DNA of 64,000 nucleotides from Alteromonas lipotrueiana. Lineage in GTDB: Bacteria; Pseudomonadota; Gammaproteobacteria; Enterobacterales; Alteromonadaceae. Location of the stretch: contig NZ_JAESDK010000002.1 in NCBI RefSeq assembly GCF_019249245.1, forward strand, positions 124,001-188,000, in the 5' to 3' direction. Each line of letters opens with the position of its first letter. Within the stretch, counting starts at the first letter, position 1. The position numbers were made by a program, and so were the translations under genes. Positions 8,696 to 17,819 of this stretch are shown one piece after another. The notes below the pieces were generated by a model that had not been told where the DNA came from, did not search any database, and saw only the letters and a program-made list of their open reading frames with translations.

Positions 8696-10291
8696 TTAGC
8701 CGTCAAACTGATTCATGGTGTTGTCATCACCCGATGCTTTAAGTGCGCCTTCGCCTGAAAAATACTCTTTGTGGGTGTCACCAAGATCTGAACCCGCCAT
8801 AACCTGATGTTTTACACACGCCAGACCTTCACGAATCTCTTTACGTTGTACCCCTTTAACATAGGCCAGCATACCTTCTTCACCAAAATAGCCTTTGGCT
8901 AAATTGTCGGTAGATAGTGCTGTGGTATGGTAAGTAGGAAGCGTTATCAAATGATGGAAAATTCCTGCTTCGCGTGCAGCGTCTTGTTGAAAACTCTGAA
9001 TTTTCTGGTCGGCTTCCTGAGCCAGTCCGGTATTGTCATACTCAGCTGACATAAGTTTGGCACGTTCGTACTCACTAACATCTTTACCCTCTTGCTGCCA
9101 GGCATCAAAAACCTGCTGACGAAAATTCAGCGTCCAGTTAAACGACGGTGAATTGTTGTAAACCAGCTTGGCATTGGGTACCACTTCGCGAATAGCGTTT
9201 ACCATCTCGGCTATTTGACCTACATGAGGCTTCTCGGTTTCTATCCACAATAAGTCTGCGCCATTTTGAAGCGAGGTAATGCAGTCAAGTACCACTCTGT
9301 CCACACCCGTATTCGGTTTGAAGCGAAATAAGCCATTAGGCAACCGCACAGGTTTTACCAATTGGTTGTTTTGCTTAAGGGTAAGGTCGCCTTCGTTAAG
9401 CTCGTCAATACTGTTTACCTGTTGGGTGTCAAGAAAGGCATTGTATTTGGCGGCAAGATCGCCTGGCTGTGTCGAGACCGGGATTTTTTGCGTCAAACCT
9501 GCACCCAGTGAATCGGTACGCGCAACAATGACGCCATCATCGACGCCCAGTTCTAAAAAGGCATAGCGAACCGCATTAATTTTAGCTAAGAAATCTTCAT
9601 GTGGAACGGTAACCTTGCCATCCTGATGACCGCACTGTTTTGCATCTGATACCTGATTTTCAATCTGAATACAGCAGGCGCCGGCTTCAATCATTTTTTT
9701 AGCCAGCAGGTATGTGGCTTCTTCGTTACCAAAACCGGCATCTATGTCGGCAATAATAGGCACGACATGGGTTTCAAAGTTGTCGATTTGCTGCTGTATC
9801 TCTGAGGTATCCAGATTTTGAGCTTCGGCTTCGTCAAGCTGCTTAAACAATGCGCCTAAAGCCTGTGCGTCGGCCTGGCGTAAAAAGGTATACAATTCTT
9901 CGATTAAGCTCGCAACCGATGTTTTTTCGTGCATAGACTGGTCAGGAAGAGGACCAAACTCTGAGCGCAATGCCGCTACCATCCAGCCAGACAAATACAA
10001 ATAGCTTTTGCTGGTGGTGCCCTGGTGTTTTTTAACGGCCAGCATTTTTTGCTGACCCACAAAGCCATGCCAGCAGCCCAGTGACTGAGTGTATTGTGTC
10101 GAGTCGGCGTCGTAGTCGGCCATATCTTTACGCATAATACCGGCGGTATAACGGGCAATATCTAAACCGGTTTTAAAACGGTTTTGTGTTTTCATACGTG
10201 CCGCGAAGTTAGGGTTGATACCTTCCCATCTGCCTTTATGAGTAGATTTCAATGTAGCGATTGCGTCGATGTCTTGTTGAAATTGCGACAT
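8696..10291 (-). CDS. aceA: Isocitrate lyase, long (531-residue) form
   Basis: Splits isocitrate into glyoxylate and succinate, the first step of the glyoxylate shunt. The active-site loop reads KQCGHQDGK with the catalytic Cys at residue 220; in the shorter E. coli enzyme the same motif is KKCGH. The total length of 531 residues and the KQCGH variant match the long isoform known from Pseudomonas aeruginosa rather than the 434-residue enterobacterial one. Metal-binding acidic residues lie in the stretch around IADIDAGFGNEEAT. A clear ribosome site (AGGGAG) precedes ATG 10291. It forms the shunt with malate synthase G, two genes downstream on the same strand. Confidence 0.95.
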   Translation of the reverse strand: MSQFQQDIDAIATLKSTHKGRWEGINPNFAARMKTQNRFKTGLDIARYTAGIMRKDMADYDADSTQYTQSLGCWHGFVGQQKMLAVKKHQGTTSKSYLYLSGWMVAALRSEFGPLPDQSMHEKTSVASLIEELYTFLRQADAQALGALFKQLDEAEAQNLDTSEIQQQIDNFETHVVPIIADIDAGFGNEEATYLLAKKMIEAGACCIQIENQVSDAKQCGHQDGKVTVPHEDFLAKINAVRYAFLELGVDDGVIVARTDSLGAGLTQKIPVSTQPGDLAAKYNAFLDTQQVNSIDELNEGDLTLKQNNQLVKPVRLPNGLFRFKPNTGVDRVVLDCITSLQNGADLLWIETEKPHVGQIAEMVNAIREVVPNAKLVYNNSPSFNWTLNFRQQVFDAWQQEGKDVSEYERAKLMSAEYDNTGLAQEADQKIQSFQQDAAREAGIFHHLITLPTYHTTALSTDNLAKGYFGEEGMLAYVKGVQRKEIREGLACVKHQVMAGSDLGDTHKEYFSGEGALKASGDDNTMNQFDG

Positions 10292-10719
10292 AGTTGGCTC
10301 CCTGAATTATATTGTAGTCGCTGATGGTATGGGTGAAATCCAGCAGCGGGGTTCGTAAGGTCCATTTAAATGTAGCGCTACTCACCAAATAACAAAAATC
10401 TATAATTTATATACTCTTCATTCACAACATGAATTATATCTGCTGAAGGCAACTGTGGTCAGGGGAGTTACTCATACGCTTCGTTTTTTAATTTGTCTTT
10501 TTATAGGGAAACCAGGTTATGGCTTCCTGATTTTAGAGCTAAACATGACCGAAGGTATTCAACCCTGTTGAATGAAAGGCTTGAGGCTAAAGCAGGTGTA
10601 CGGTGTTGTTTATTGCTTATCTATTTTAAGCGTGGTTTTTTCACGACTTAACTAATTTATTTGGTGCCGAACACCCGGGTGCATTACACTGGTTTAGATT
10701 ATTTTTCACGGATGTACTC
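10292..10719. other. Divergent promoter region between aceA and the alkaline phosphatase gene
   Basis: No gene is seen in these 428 bases. The region must hold promoters for aceA (minus strand) and the phosphatase (plus strand). It is AT-rich around 10390-10440, where a poor -35/-10 arrangement for aceA is possible. No recognisable Pho box or other operator was found by eye. Confidence 0.4.
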
Positions 10720-12162
10720 ATGTTACGAAAACTCACCATTGCTTCACTGGTTGGGATAGCGGCTTTACAAGGTTGTGCCCAATCTGACTCAAATCCAATA
10801 ACCAAAAATGCGCAACCTATTGCGCCCCAAGCCCCTAAAAATATTATCATGGTGGTGGCTGATGGCATGGGTCCGGCATATACCACCGCGTATCGTAATT
10901 TTGCTGATGACCCGACAACGCCGCAAATAGAGCGGGTTGTTTTTGATAATATTTTAGTTGGCAATGCCTCAACGTATCCCGCGTCGGTGTCTGGCTATGT
11001 CACCGATTCTGCCGCGGCGGCTACCGCTATGGCTACCGGGGTTAAGTCTTACAATGGCGCTATTGGTGTTGATGTGAATAAACTGCCCGTTGAGTCAGTA
11101 TTGCATCATGCAAAAATACGGGGCTTGCGTACTGGGGTCGCGGTTACGTCTCAAATAAACCATGCCACACCGGCCTCGTATATTGTTCACAACGAAAGTA
11201 GACAAAACTACAATGCTATTGCTGACAGCTACTTTGATGAGCGTTTAAACGGCAAAATAGTTACTGACGTTATGCTTGGTGGGGGGACGCAGTATTTTGA
11301 ACGTGAAGATCGTAATTTGGTGGGCGAGTTTATCGACGCTGGTTACGAGTACGTAGATACTTATAACAAACTGGCGACATTGCCCAAAGGCTCGAATGTG
11401 TTAGGTCTGTTCGCCCCTAAAGGTTTACCGCCGGCATTAGATGACACCCGAGCTACCCGGTTATCCTACCTGACCCAGCATGCCATTAAGCATTTAGAAA
11501 ACGATCAGGGTTATTTTTTATTAGTAGAAGCCAGTCAGGTAGACTGGGCTGGTCATTCTAACGATATAGGTTCGGCAATGGCAGAAATGGCCGATTTAGC
11601 CGCCACTATCACGTTTTTAAAACAGTACGTCAGCGAAAACCCGGATACGCTGGTGGTACTCACCGCCGATCACAGTACCGGTGGTCTGACAATAGGCGCA
11701 AACGGCGATTATGTATGGTCTCCTGAGTTTTTACACTCTATGAAAGCCTCTACCCGTAGTATTGCCCGTGATCTGCCCACCATAGACCAGCCGCTAGCGT
11801 TTATTAGCCAACAGCTAGGATTTGCTTTTGATGAAAACGATCATACATTTTTAGAAAAAGTGATTACCAACGAAGATGAAAACGCTCGTGAAGCGGGCCT
11901 GAAACAGTTTTTAGATATGAAAACCAACACCGGCTGGACAGGTTCGGGCCATACAGGTGTTGACGTTGAAGTTTTTGCGTTTGGTGCGGGTAGCCAGGCT
12001 TTTGCGGGCCAGATAGACAACACTGATATTGCCAAACGGCTCAAGCATTTTGTAGATGGGACTGCCGTAGCTCGGGGCGAAAAGCCTGTGCCGGTATCAC
12101 AACCCGATAGCGAAAATGCAAACCGGCCTTGCGACTTCAAAGAAGACTGGCGCTGCCTGTAA
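10720..12162 (+). CDS. Alkaline phosphatase, predicted lipoprotein
   Basis: A 480-residue PhoA-fold phosphomonoesterase. The N terminus is a lipoprotein signal (lipobox LQGC, Cys about residue 19), so the enzyme is probably lipid-anchored in the envelope. Metal site 1 starts with MVVADGMG, where the Asp binds metal; the phosphorylated nucleophile is Ser97 in VTDSAAAATAMATG. Further metal ligands follow in EASQVDWAGH, LTADHSTGG and SGHTG near residues 275, 320 and 410, so the set looks complete. Function is to release phosphate from organic esters under limitation. The C terminus (CDFKEDWRCL) has two Cys that may form a disulfide. It stands alone, with its own terminator. No Pho box was recognised. 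Confidence 0.9.
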   Translation: MLRKLTIASLVGIAALQGCAQSDSNPITKNAQPIAPQAPKNIIMVVADGMGPAYTTAYRNFADDPTTPQIERVVFDNILVGNASTYPASVSGYVTDSAAAATAMATGVKSYNGAIGVDVNKLPVESVLHHAKIRGLRTGVAVTSQINHATPASYIVHNESRQNYNAIADSYFDERLNGKIVTDVMLGGGTQYFEREDRNLVGEFIDAGYEYVDTYNKLATLPKGSNVLGLFAPKGLPPALDDTRATRLSYLTQHAIKHLENDQGYFLLVEASQVDWAGHSNDIGSAMAEMADLAATITFLKQYVSENPDTLVVLTADHSTGGLTIGANGDYVWSPEFLHSMKASTRSIARDLPTIDQPLAFISQQLGFAFDENDHTFLEKVITNEDENAREAGLKQFLDMKTNTGWTGSGHTGVDVEVFAFGAGSQAFAGQIDNTDIAKRLKHFVDGTAVARGEKPVPVSQPDSENANRPCDFKEDWRCL

Positions 12163-12190
12163 GTTCGTATCACCGCTTTATTAAATCAGC

Positions 12191-12228
12191 AAAAAGGCCA
12201 GTCACTGTAAAGTAACTGGCCTTTTTAT
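12191..12228 (+). terminator. Bidirectional terminator between convergent genes
   Basis: A 12-bp perfect stem (12191-12202/12215-12226) with flanking A and T runs serves the phosphatase gene on the plus strand and the convergent membrane protein gene on the minus strand. Confidence 0.9.
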
Positions 12229-12250
12229 TTGGCGTTAAAATGGGCCTTAA

Positions 12251-12955
12251 CTAATTGTTTAAAAAGTTATCCAAATCTTCGCCGGTTATTTTAGAAATTT
12301 GACTAAATAAATACCACAGCGCGGCCACCAGCAAAATAGTACTGGGTATCACAATAACCGGATAACTTAAGGCGGTCATTCGGCCAAGCTCTTCGGTGTA
12401 GGCGGTGGTACCAGGCTCGCTGACCAGAATCATTTTAGCTAAAACATAATTAAGCACTGATGAGACAAAAAACGAGGTAGCCACAATATACGAACTGTTG
12501 GCAACTTTGCGGCGAAACTCTGGCTGTTTATTCTTTTTATCCAGGGCATTGTTCAATGCGGGCCAGTTGATAATATTGTCGTTTAATATAAGCATACGAA
12601 CCAAAGGCTTTTTGGTGTACTGAGTTGCAAGTACCGCTAACCCGATAAGCGCCGGAATCGCTGCCTCTTTAATCGCTATGTATTCAGCCGGAAGCTTAAG
12701 CAAGCTGATGCCACCGGTCAGTAATACGCTCACAATACCTAAAATAGAAAAGCCGTTTACTTTGCCTGACTGTTTCAGGTCCCAGATACCATAACCAATA
12801 GGAAACACCAACGCCGCAACAATACTCCACGCTGGCCCTAAATACTCAGGCGCACTGCCATAGCTCATCACCACAACAGGAATAATAATATTAAAGGCTA
12901 AATTGCCAAAAAAACCCTGATTTTGTTTTTGTTTCGTTTGCTCTTCCGAGGCCAT
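12251..12955 (-). CDS. VC0807-like integral membrane protein
   Basis: A 234-residue protein with about six hydrophobic segments: two near the N terminus (NIIIPVVVMSYG and WSIVAALVFPIGYGIW), two in the middle and two near the C terminus (the last is VIVIPSTILLVAALWYLF). It resembles the widespread uncharacterised family typified by Vibrio VC0807. The N terminus is charged and Gln-rich, the tail short and acidic. No catalytic motif is evident and function is unknown. It is convergent with the alkaline phosphatase gene, and a gap of about 150 bases separates it from the rhomboid gene upstream, so it may have its own promoter. Confidence 0.65.
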   Translation of the reverse strand: MASEEQTKQKQNQGFFGNLAFNIIIPVVVMSYGSAPEYLGPAWSIVAALVFPIGYGIWDLKQSGKVNGFSILGIVSVLLTGGISLLKLPAEYIAIKEAAIPALIGLAVLATQYTKKPLVRMLILNDNIINWPALNNALDKKNKQPEFRRKVANSSYIVATSFFVSSVLNYVLAKMILVSEPGTTAYTEELGRMTALSYPVIVIPSTILLVAALWYLFSQISKITGEDLDNFLNN

Positions 12956-13111
12956 GACTACATCACTTAACTTATATTAAAAGCGTTATTGAAAAACTAA
13001 CTACAAGACTCAGAAGTCTGTCTATAGTGCTATTATACCAGTGCATGACATGACACACATCCACCGTACAATAATTCTTGCTTAGCGTATGAATAAACAG
13101 TGTTTACTGTT

Positions 13112-13672
13112 TCAAACCGTCTTTGTTGCACCCCATTTCCAGGCTGAAAACAAGCCGGCCACAAATCCGAAAAAATGGTACTCGTAAGAAACAAACCCAT
13201 TGCTGGGTAATATTCCGATAATTAAGCCCCCATAAACTATGGCTACTAATACCGAAATTATAATGTACGGGATGCGCCGGGTCATAAAACCTGCTAATAA
13301 TAAAAACCCGAAGTAGCCATACACTATGCCACTGGCGCCAATGTGGTAAGCCGAGCGGCCAAACATCCACACACAAATGCCTGATACCAAAAATACAGTA
13401 ACAGTAACCCAGCCAAACGTTCGCTTACCCCACTGTAGCGTTAACCACATAAACAGCATAAGCGGTACTAAATTGGCTACCAGATGTGTAGGTGAGCCAT
13501 GCACAAACGGGGCCGTAAAAATATGCCACCAGCCTGGTATAAAGCGCGGCATAATTCCCAGCGAGCTCAAACTGCGCATAGTGAATAAATTAATGAGTTC
13601 CAGGGCTATCAGAAGCGCACCAATAATGGCAAGAAAACGAAACTGTTGTTTAAGTTTAGGCAATTGATTCAT
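13112..13672 (-). CDS. Rhomboid-family intramembrane serine protease
   Basis: A compact 186-residue six-helix rhomboid. Seen: the WW-H-Asn region of helix 2 (PGWWHIFTAPFVHGSPTHLVANLVPL), the catalytic serine in GASGIVYG, and the catalytic histidine late in the protein (YHFFGFVAGLFSAW). The catalytic dyad is therefore intact, and the length fits the minimal GlpG-like core without a cytoplasmic domain. The start codon overlaps the stop of the upstream glutathionylspermidine-synthase-like gene by 4 bases, so the two are translationally coupled. This ties the protease to the yjf-type envelope operon. Substrate is unknown. Confidence 0.88.
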   Translation of the reverse strand: MNQLPKLKQQFRFLAIIGALLIALELINLFTMRSLSSLGIMPRFIPGWWHIFTAPFVHGSPTHLVANLVPLMLFMWLTLQWGKRTFGWVTVTVFLVSGICVWMFGRSAYHIGASGIVYGYFGFLLLAGFMTRRIPYIIISVLVAIVYGGLIIGILPSNGFVSYEYHFFGFVAGLFSAWKWGATKTV

Positions 13673-14832
13673 AAAATAATATGCGGTACAAACCGGGATA
13701 AATCCTGCGTGATCAGCGAGGTGTCCTCTCTGACAGAAATGCCAGCCGGGAGGTTGTCGACCAACCAGCTGCCTATAAGCGTGTAATTACGCGAAAAACG
13801 CGGAAGCGGATGAAAAGCTTGTAAAATAAATCCTTCCTCGCCATAAGGTCCGGCCGACAAAGCTTGCTCCTGATTGTTTTCAAGTAACGAAATATTCGCC
13901 CCTTCACGGGAATACAGTGGCTTTTTAACCCACTTGTCAGTAAGCGAGGCTTTAGGGTCGTCAGCAAAAAATGCAGGTAACAGGTTAGGGTGGTTTGGAA
14001 ACATTTTCCATAGTTGCGGTAACAATGCTTTGTTGGATAGCACCGATTTCCACATGGGTTCCAGCCAGTTAACATCAGCCTGGGGCAGGGCTTCAGCAAA
14101 TTCTTCGCGTAGCATAAATTCCCATGGATAAAGCTTAAAACAATCGGTAATTGGTGCATTGTTCAGGTCGGTAAACACGTGGGTATCGGCCAGCCCTATA
14201 TCTTCAATAAAAACAAAGTCGGCGCTTAGCCCGGCGGCATTAGCGCAATCCTGAAGATACTGCACTGTCCCCCGGTCTTCCTGGGTATCCTGGCAACAAG
14301 AAAAATGCATTTGGTCAATATTGTACCAACGGGCAATATCAGCAAACCGATGCACCAGTTTTTCCTGCAAAGAATTAAATTGATCAGCCCCGCGAGACAG
14401 TAAACCGCGTTCAACCTGCTGCTCTAACCATAACCATTGCCAAAACCCGGTTTCGTACAGCGAGGTTGGCGTGTCAGCATTGTTTTCGAGTAATTTGGCC
14501 GGGCTCTTGCCATCGTAAACCAGATCAAGACGCGAATACAGCGACGGGTCGCGCTGCTGCCAGGAGGTTTTGATTAAGTCCCAGCAATGTGAGGGTATTT
14601 GAAAGCGGGTTAACAGTGCTTCGCTGTGAACCACTTCTTCTGCTACCGCCAAACACATTTGATGTAATTCAGCGGTAGGGGTTTCTAAATCGTTTTCTAT
14701 TTGATTTAAAGAAAACTGATAATACAGCGACTCGTCCCAGTAGGGCTCGTTGTACATGGTATGAAAATGAAAGCCGTATTCAGCGGCTTGGTGCTTCCAG
14801 TCAGGCCGCTCGGCAATACGATGGCGCAGCAA
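13669..14832 (-). CDS. yjfC: Glutathionylspermidine synthase family ligase (YjfC/YgiC-like)
   Basis: A 387-residue ATP-grasp-type C-N ligase of the GspS synthetase family, lacking the amidase domain of E. coli Gsp. The N terminus (IAERPDWKHQAAEYGFHFH then EPYWDES) matches the E. coli YgiC/YjfC start. Other family segments are LVYDGKSPAKLLENNADTPTSLYE and, near the C terminus, KKPLYSREGANISL. It presumably ligates an amine or peptide substrate with ATP, but the true substrate is not known. The start is a TTG directly after the TAG of the upstream gene, with a G-rich stretch just before as ribosome site. It is in the yjfK-L-M-C gene string and overlaps the rhomboid gene downstream. Confidence 0.88.
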   Translation of the reverse strand: MLRHRIAERPDWKHQAAEYGFHFHTMYNEPYWDESLYYQFSLNQIENDLETPTAELHQMCLAVAEEVVHSEALLTRFQIPSHCWDLIKTSWQQRDPSLYSRLDLVYDGKSPAKLLENNADTPTSLYETGFWQWLWLEQQVERGLLSRGADQFNSLQEKLVHRFADIARWYNIDQMHFSCCQDTQEDRGTVQYLQDCANAAGLSADFVFIEDIGLADTHVFTDLNNAPITDCFKLYPWEFMLREEFAEALPQADVNWLEPMWKSVLSNKALLPQLWKMFPNHPNLLPAFFADDPKASLTDKWVKKPLYSREGANISLLENNQEQALSAGPYGEEGFILQAFHPLPRFSRNYTLIGSWLVDNLPAGISVREDTSLITQDLSRFVPHIIL

Positions 14833-15447
14833 CTAGCCGCCCCAGCCACTAGAGCGAGAACTGCCACCCCAGCTCGATTTTGCCCGAACCGAGCTGCCAA
14901 ATCCGCCACGGCTCATGGTGCGGGTAACAGTGGGTTTAGGCTTAAAACGCTTTGGACTTACCCGATAATTACGTTTGCGAATATCCCCATCAAATATATG
15001 ACCATCGGCAGTCACCCAGCGCGAACGAAATGACGAGTAGGGCGAGTATGAGGTGAACAAAGGCTGCGAATAGTAACTGCGCGGTGACAACAGCTGGCTT
15101 ACCATATAACCGGCCATAAACGGCATGAAAAATGAGCCAGAGTTGTTTGTAACCTGGCGGCACTGATTCGGGCCAAATTCGTATTCACAGTCGTTTTCAG
15201 AAGAAAACTTAGGACTGGTGCGCGCGGCTTCTTCTACCGCCTGCTGATACGCCGCCTGACACTGCTGTTGTGCATCTGGGTAGTCTTGATTGCAATCATC
15301 TACCGAGGTGTACACTTTGGCGGGCTGGCGATCATCAGCACATGCGCTCAAAAATACACTGGCGACCCCAAGTGCCAGAGGCTTTACCGCAAAGGCTTTA
15401 CGCATACTCGGTAAATTTATTTGTCTGGTACGTTTTATCGTGGTCAT
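14833..15447 (-). CDS. yjfM: DUF1190 lipoprotein-like protein (YjfM/YgiB-like)
   Basis: A 204-residue secreted protein. The N terminus has a basic region, a hydrophobic segment (KPLALGVASVFLSAC) and a Cys that fits a lipoprotein lipobox. The first half has four further Cys in a helical region (DDCNQDY, QQCQAAY, NDCEYEFG, NQCRQV), as in DUF1190 proteins. The second half is low complexity, rich in Ser, Tyr, Arg and Gly, ending in a Gly/Ser tail. Biochemical function is unknown. In E. coli the same gene sits between yjfL and yjfC, as here. A strong ribosome site (AGGAGGT) precedes ATG 15447. Confidence 0.8.
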   Translation of the reverse strand: MTTIKRTRQINLPSMRKAFAVKPLALGVASVFLSACADDRQPAKVYTSVDDCNQDYPDAQQQCQAAYQQAVEEAARTSPKFSSENDCEYEFGPNQCRQVTNNSGSFFMPFMAGYMVSQLLSPRSYYSQPLFTSYSPYSSFRSRWVTADGHIFDGDIRKRNYRVSPKRFKPKPTVTRTMSRGGFGSSVRAKSSWGGSSRSSGWGG

Positions 15448-15461
15448 GTCTTACCTCCTGC

Positions 15462-15878
15462 CTAGTAGGTCATGCAGGCGGCATTGAGTAGGCCTACCGC
15501 AATCGACATAGCCGCCAGCATAGTACCGGCAGAAACTTCATTGTTGTCGATACGCTCGGCAATGCGAGGCATAAAGCTAAAACGAAGCAGTGCGAACGCC
15601 AAAGATTGCGCAATAATGGCAACCACGCCCCAAATAGCAAAATCGATAACCCCCAATGAATTAGCCGCAGCGCCCGACAAGGCCAGCGAAAAACCAACAA
15701 TTGCCCCACCAAAACCTATAGCGGCAGCAACATTTTTATCTTCTTTAACCAGCTTCCATTCGTCGTGAGGCGTAACTAAGGCGTACACAAACTTAAAAAC
15801 AAATAAAAATATTACTGAAAGCACAAAATACAGAGCGAAGTTATCTAGCCCCGCCAGTGATGCCATAACTGTGTCCAT
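15462..15878 (-). CDS. yjfL: DUF350 membrane protein (YjfL-like)
   Basis: A 138-residue inner-membrane protein with four predicted helices: LDNFALYFVLSVIFLFVFKFVYAL, then two around AAAIGFGGAIVGFSLALSG and the segment starting IDFAIWGVVAIIAQ, and the C-terminal AGTMLAAMSIAVGLLNAACM. This is the usual pair-of-hairpins plan of DUF350 proteins. The family is uncharacterised but recurs beside PspA-like and GspS-like genes, as here. It lies 14 bases upstream of yjfM and 11 bases downstream of yjfK, so it is an internal operon gene. Confidence 0.85.
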   Translation of the reverse strand: MDTVMASLAGLDNFALYFVLSVIFLFVFKFVYALVTPHDEWKLVKEDKNVAAAIGFGGAIVGFSLALSGAAANSLGVIDFAIWGVVAIIAQSLAFALLRFSFMPRIAERIDNNEVSAGTMLAAMSIAVGLLNAACMTY

Positions 15879-15889
15879 ACTAAATTCCT

Positions 15890-16537
15890 CTAGCCGTTAA
15901 TGGTTAAATCGGTGGGTTGTACATCAAAACCTGTGCTGAGCACCAGACACCGGTCTTTGTTTTGCCCTATTATTTTTTCTTCGCCTACCACCAGCAGTGA
16001 TTCGTAGCGATCGTTGTCCAGCGCGCGTTCATACAACATCATAAATTGATCCGTGGTACTGGTGTCGCCGTCTTCTTCGTAAGTGGTTTCGGTGACCGCC
16101 ACCGGTGGCGAGGTCTCTCCTACCGCATCCCAGACCCGGGTATACGTGTGCCCGTTAAGGTTGTAGGTAGGCTGAGAGATGAGTGTATCTAAGCAGTGTT
16201 GCCACTGTTTGTCATCGCCAACGGTCTGGGTTTCGTAAAAATGCCACAGTTTTACGTCAGTAATGTGATTTTCGGTCAGTCCGCCGTCGGTGATGACCTG
16301 TAAAAAGGCCTCATCGTCGGTGTAGAATCGCAGCATTGTGCCCCCCGAGTCCAGATTTGCCTGGCCTACCGCCTGAATAAGTTGGGAGCGTGCACAATTT
16401 TCTATCGTAAGTTCAGGCTCTAGCAGTTTAAGCTTTAAATCAGCCAGTTCAAACGATCCGCCTAAATAAAGTCCCATAATCTCAGGTGCTTTAGGCGCGT
16501 CGTTGTTTTTGTCTTTACCAAACAGTTTACTGAACAT
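15890..16537 (-). CDS. yjfK: DUF2491 protein (YjfK-like)
   Basis: A soluble 215-residue protein of the DUF2491 family, without a signal peptide or membrane helix. The N terminus MFSKLFGKDK and the segments LGGSFELADLKLKLLEP and TMLRFYTDDEAFLQVIT fit YjfK. It is acidic overall and Thr-rich around residue 150. No catalytic motif was found; function is unknown. It sits between the channel gene (21 bases upstream) and yjfL (11 bases downstream). In the E. coli operon yjfK directly follows yjfJ; here the channel gene and a terminator intervene. Confidence 0.82.
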   Translation of the reverse strand: MFSKLFGKDKNNDAPKAPEIMGLYLGGSFELADLKLKLLEPELTIENCARSQLIQAVGQANLDSGGTMLRFYTDDEAFLQVITDGGLTENHITDVKLWHFYETQTVGDDKQWQHCLDTLISQPTYNLNGHTYTRVWDAVGETSPPVAVTETTYEEDGDTSTTDQFMMLYERALDNDRYESLLVVGEEKIIGQNKDRCLVLSTGFDVQPTDLTING

Positions 16538-16558
16538 AGCAAGCTCCTGTCATAAAAG

Positions 16559-17638
16559 TTATTGCGCCAGTTTGGCCCAGTCGATGTTGTAAATACGCGA
16601 ACCGGCAATATAAAACAGCGTATCTTTTGGCGATAAAGTATCGTTAAAATCGGGGTTAACCACCATTTTCTGGTAAATACCGCCGGGGGCATAGCCAATA
16701 AAAATAGCATCGTACTGCTGTTTTAAACCAATGAATACGTCACCCACCGTTAAGCTGGCGCAATTGTCGGGCAGGGCGACCGAAAACTGAGCCTGGCCGG
16801 CATCCACACTCAGTAAATCGTGGTGCAGCATACTTGAACCCGGATCAAACACCGATTTGGCCAGCATTTCTACTGCCACACTGGGCGTGCACTCAACATT
16901 AGGACAATGGGTTTGCAACAGGCTAACTAACGAATCGTCGGTAAAATAGGCCACCTGATGTGCATTGGGATTTCGATTAGTACAGTATAGAGCGGTGGTT
17001 AAAGTGACATCATCTTGCGGGTTGTCAATTAATATAACCCCGGCATCGGCAATGCAGGCGCGATCCATATCTGGGTCTTTGTTGAATGATTCAACATGGA
17101 CAAATTCAATTTGCCCGGGCAGGGGATTGGTTATATCGGCTTTTACACACAAAACAATATCGGGCTTGTCGGCCAGATCTTCACGTTCTTTCAATAGCAA
17201 ATCTAAAAGCAATAACGTTTTTTGCTCATTCCAGCCAATCACTAATATATGATTTTTTACGTGCAAGTTTTTCATTCCTGTCAGTCCTTTTTGCCACTGA
17301 TCACTTACCCAGGCCGCTACCCGGCCAATGACCATAGCAAAGATGCTCAAGCCTACGGGGATAACATACAGGGCCACAATAACTTTGCCGGTTGTGGTGA
17401 CAGGCGATAGGTCGCCATAACCTACCGTTGAAGCAGTAACCGCCAGCCAGTAGATAAACTCTACTTCACTGGTGAGCGCAGTTTCGCCTGCAGCCATCAG
17501 TAACGCAAAGCTTGTCAGCCCGTAAACCAGAGTCAGGACTATGATGGTATACCAGCGCGATTCGCTGAAGTATTGCACCATAAGTTTGCGAATATAGCTC
17601 CAGGAGCCTATAGGTTGCGTAGTTTCCTGTTTTCTCAA
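16559..17638 (-). CDS. Two-helix potassium channel with RCK/TrkA-N domain
   Basis: A 359-residue K+-channel-type protein. Helix 1 is about residues 34-52, the pore loop carries the selectivity filter TVGYGD near residue 75, and helix 2 (VIVALYVIPVGLSIFAMVIG) follows. The rest is a cytoplasmic Rossmann-type RCK domain beginning NHILVIGWNEQK, with an Asp-rich middle (DPDMDRACIADAGVILIDNP), and a further TrkA-C-like region. It is the first gene of the channel-yjfK-L-M-C-rhomboid string, and a terminator separates it from yjfJ-yjfI upstream. E. coli lacks a channel in its yjf operon, so this is an addition that suggests coupling of ion flux to envelope stress. That coupling is an inference from context. 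Confidence 0.88.
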   Translation of the reverse strand: MRKQETTQPIGSWSYIRKLMVQYFSESRWYTIIVLTLVYGLTSFALLMAAGETALTSEVEFIYWLAVTASTVGYGDLSPVTTTGKVIVALYVIPVGLSIFAMVIGRVAAWVSDQWQKGLTGMKNLHVKNHILVIGWNEQKTLLLLDLLLKEREDLADKPDIVLCVKADITNPLPGQIEFVHVESFNKDPDMDRACIADAGVILIDNPQDDVTLTTALYCTNRNPNAHQVAYFTDDSLVSLLQTHCPNVECTPSVAVEMLAKSVFDPGSSMLHHDLLSVDAGQAQFSVALPDNCASLTVGDVFIGLKQQYDAIFIGYAPGGIYQKMVVNPDFNDTLSPKDTLFYIAGSRIYNIDWAKLAQ

Positions 17639-17777
17639 ATGCTTATTGTCTCTTTGGGCGCAAAGTGATTACCTTTTGCGCAGCGGGTAATCGCTGAAGT
17701 TTAAATCGAATGACGTTACTTTACCTAAGACCACACTAATGTCATCCCCAGAACCACAAATTATTGTAACCATCTAT

Positions 17778-17801
17778 AAAAAAAGGCGCTTCACAGCGCC
17801 T
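17778..17801 (-). terminator. Terminator after yjfJ
   Basis: A 6-bp GC-rich stem (17785-17790/17795-17800) is followed on the minus strand by seven Ts. It separates the yjfI-yjfJ transcript from the downstream channel operon. Confidence 0.85.
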
Positions 17802-17819
17802 TTATTAGTGGAAGATAAC

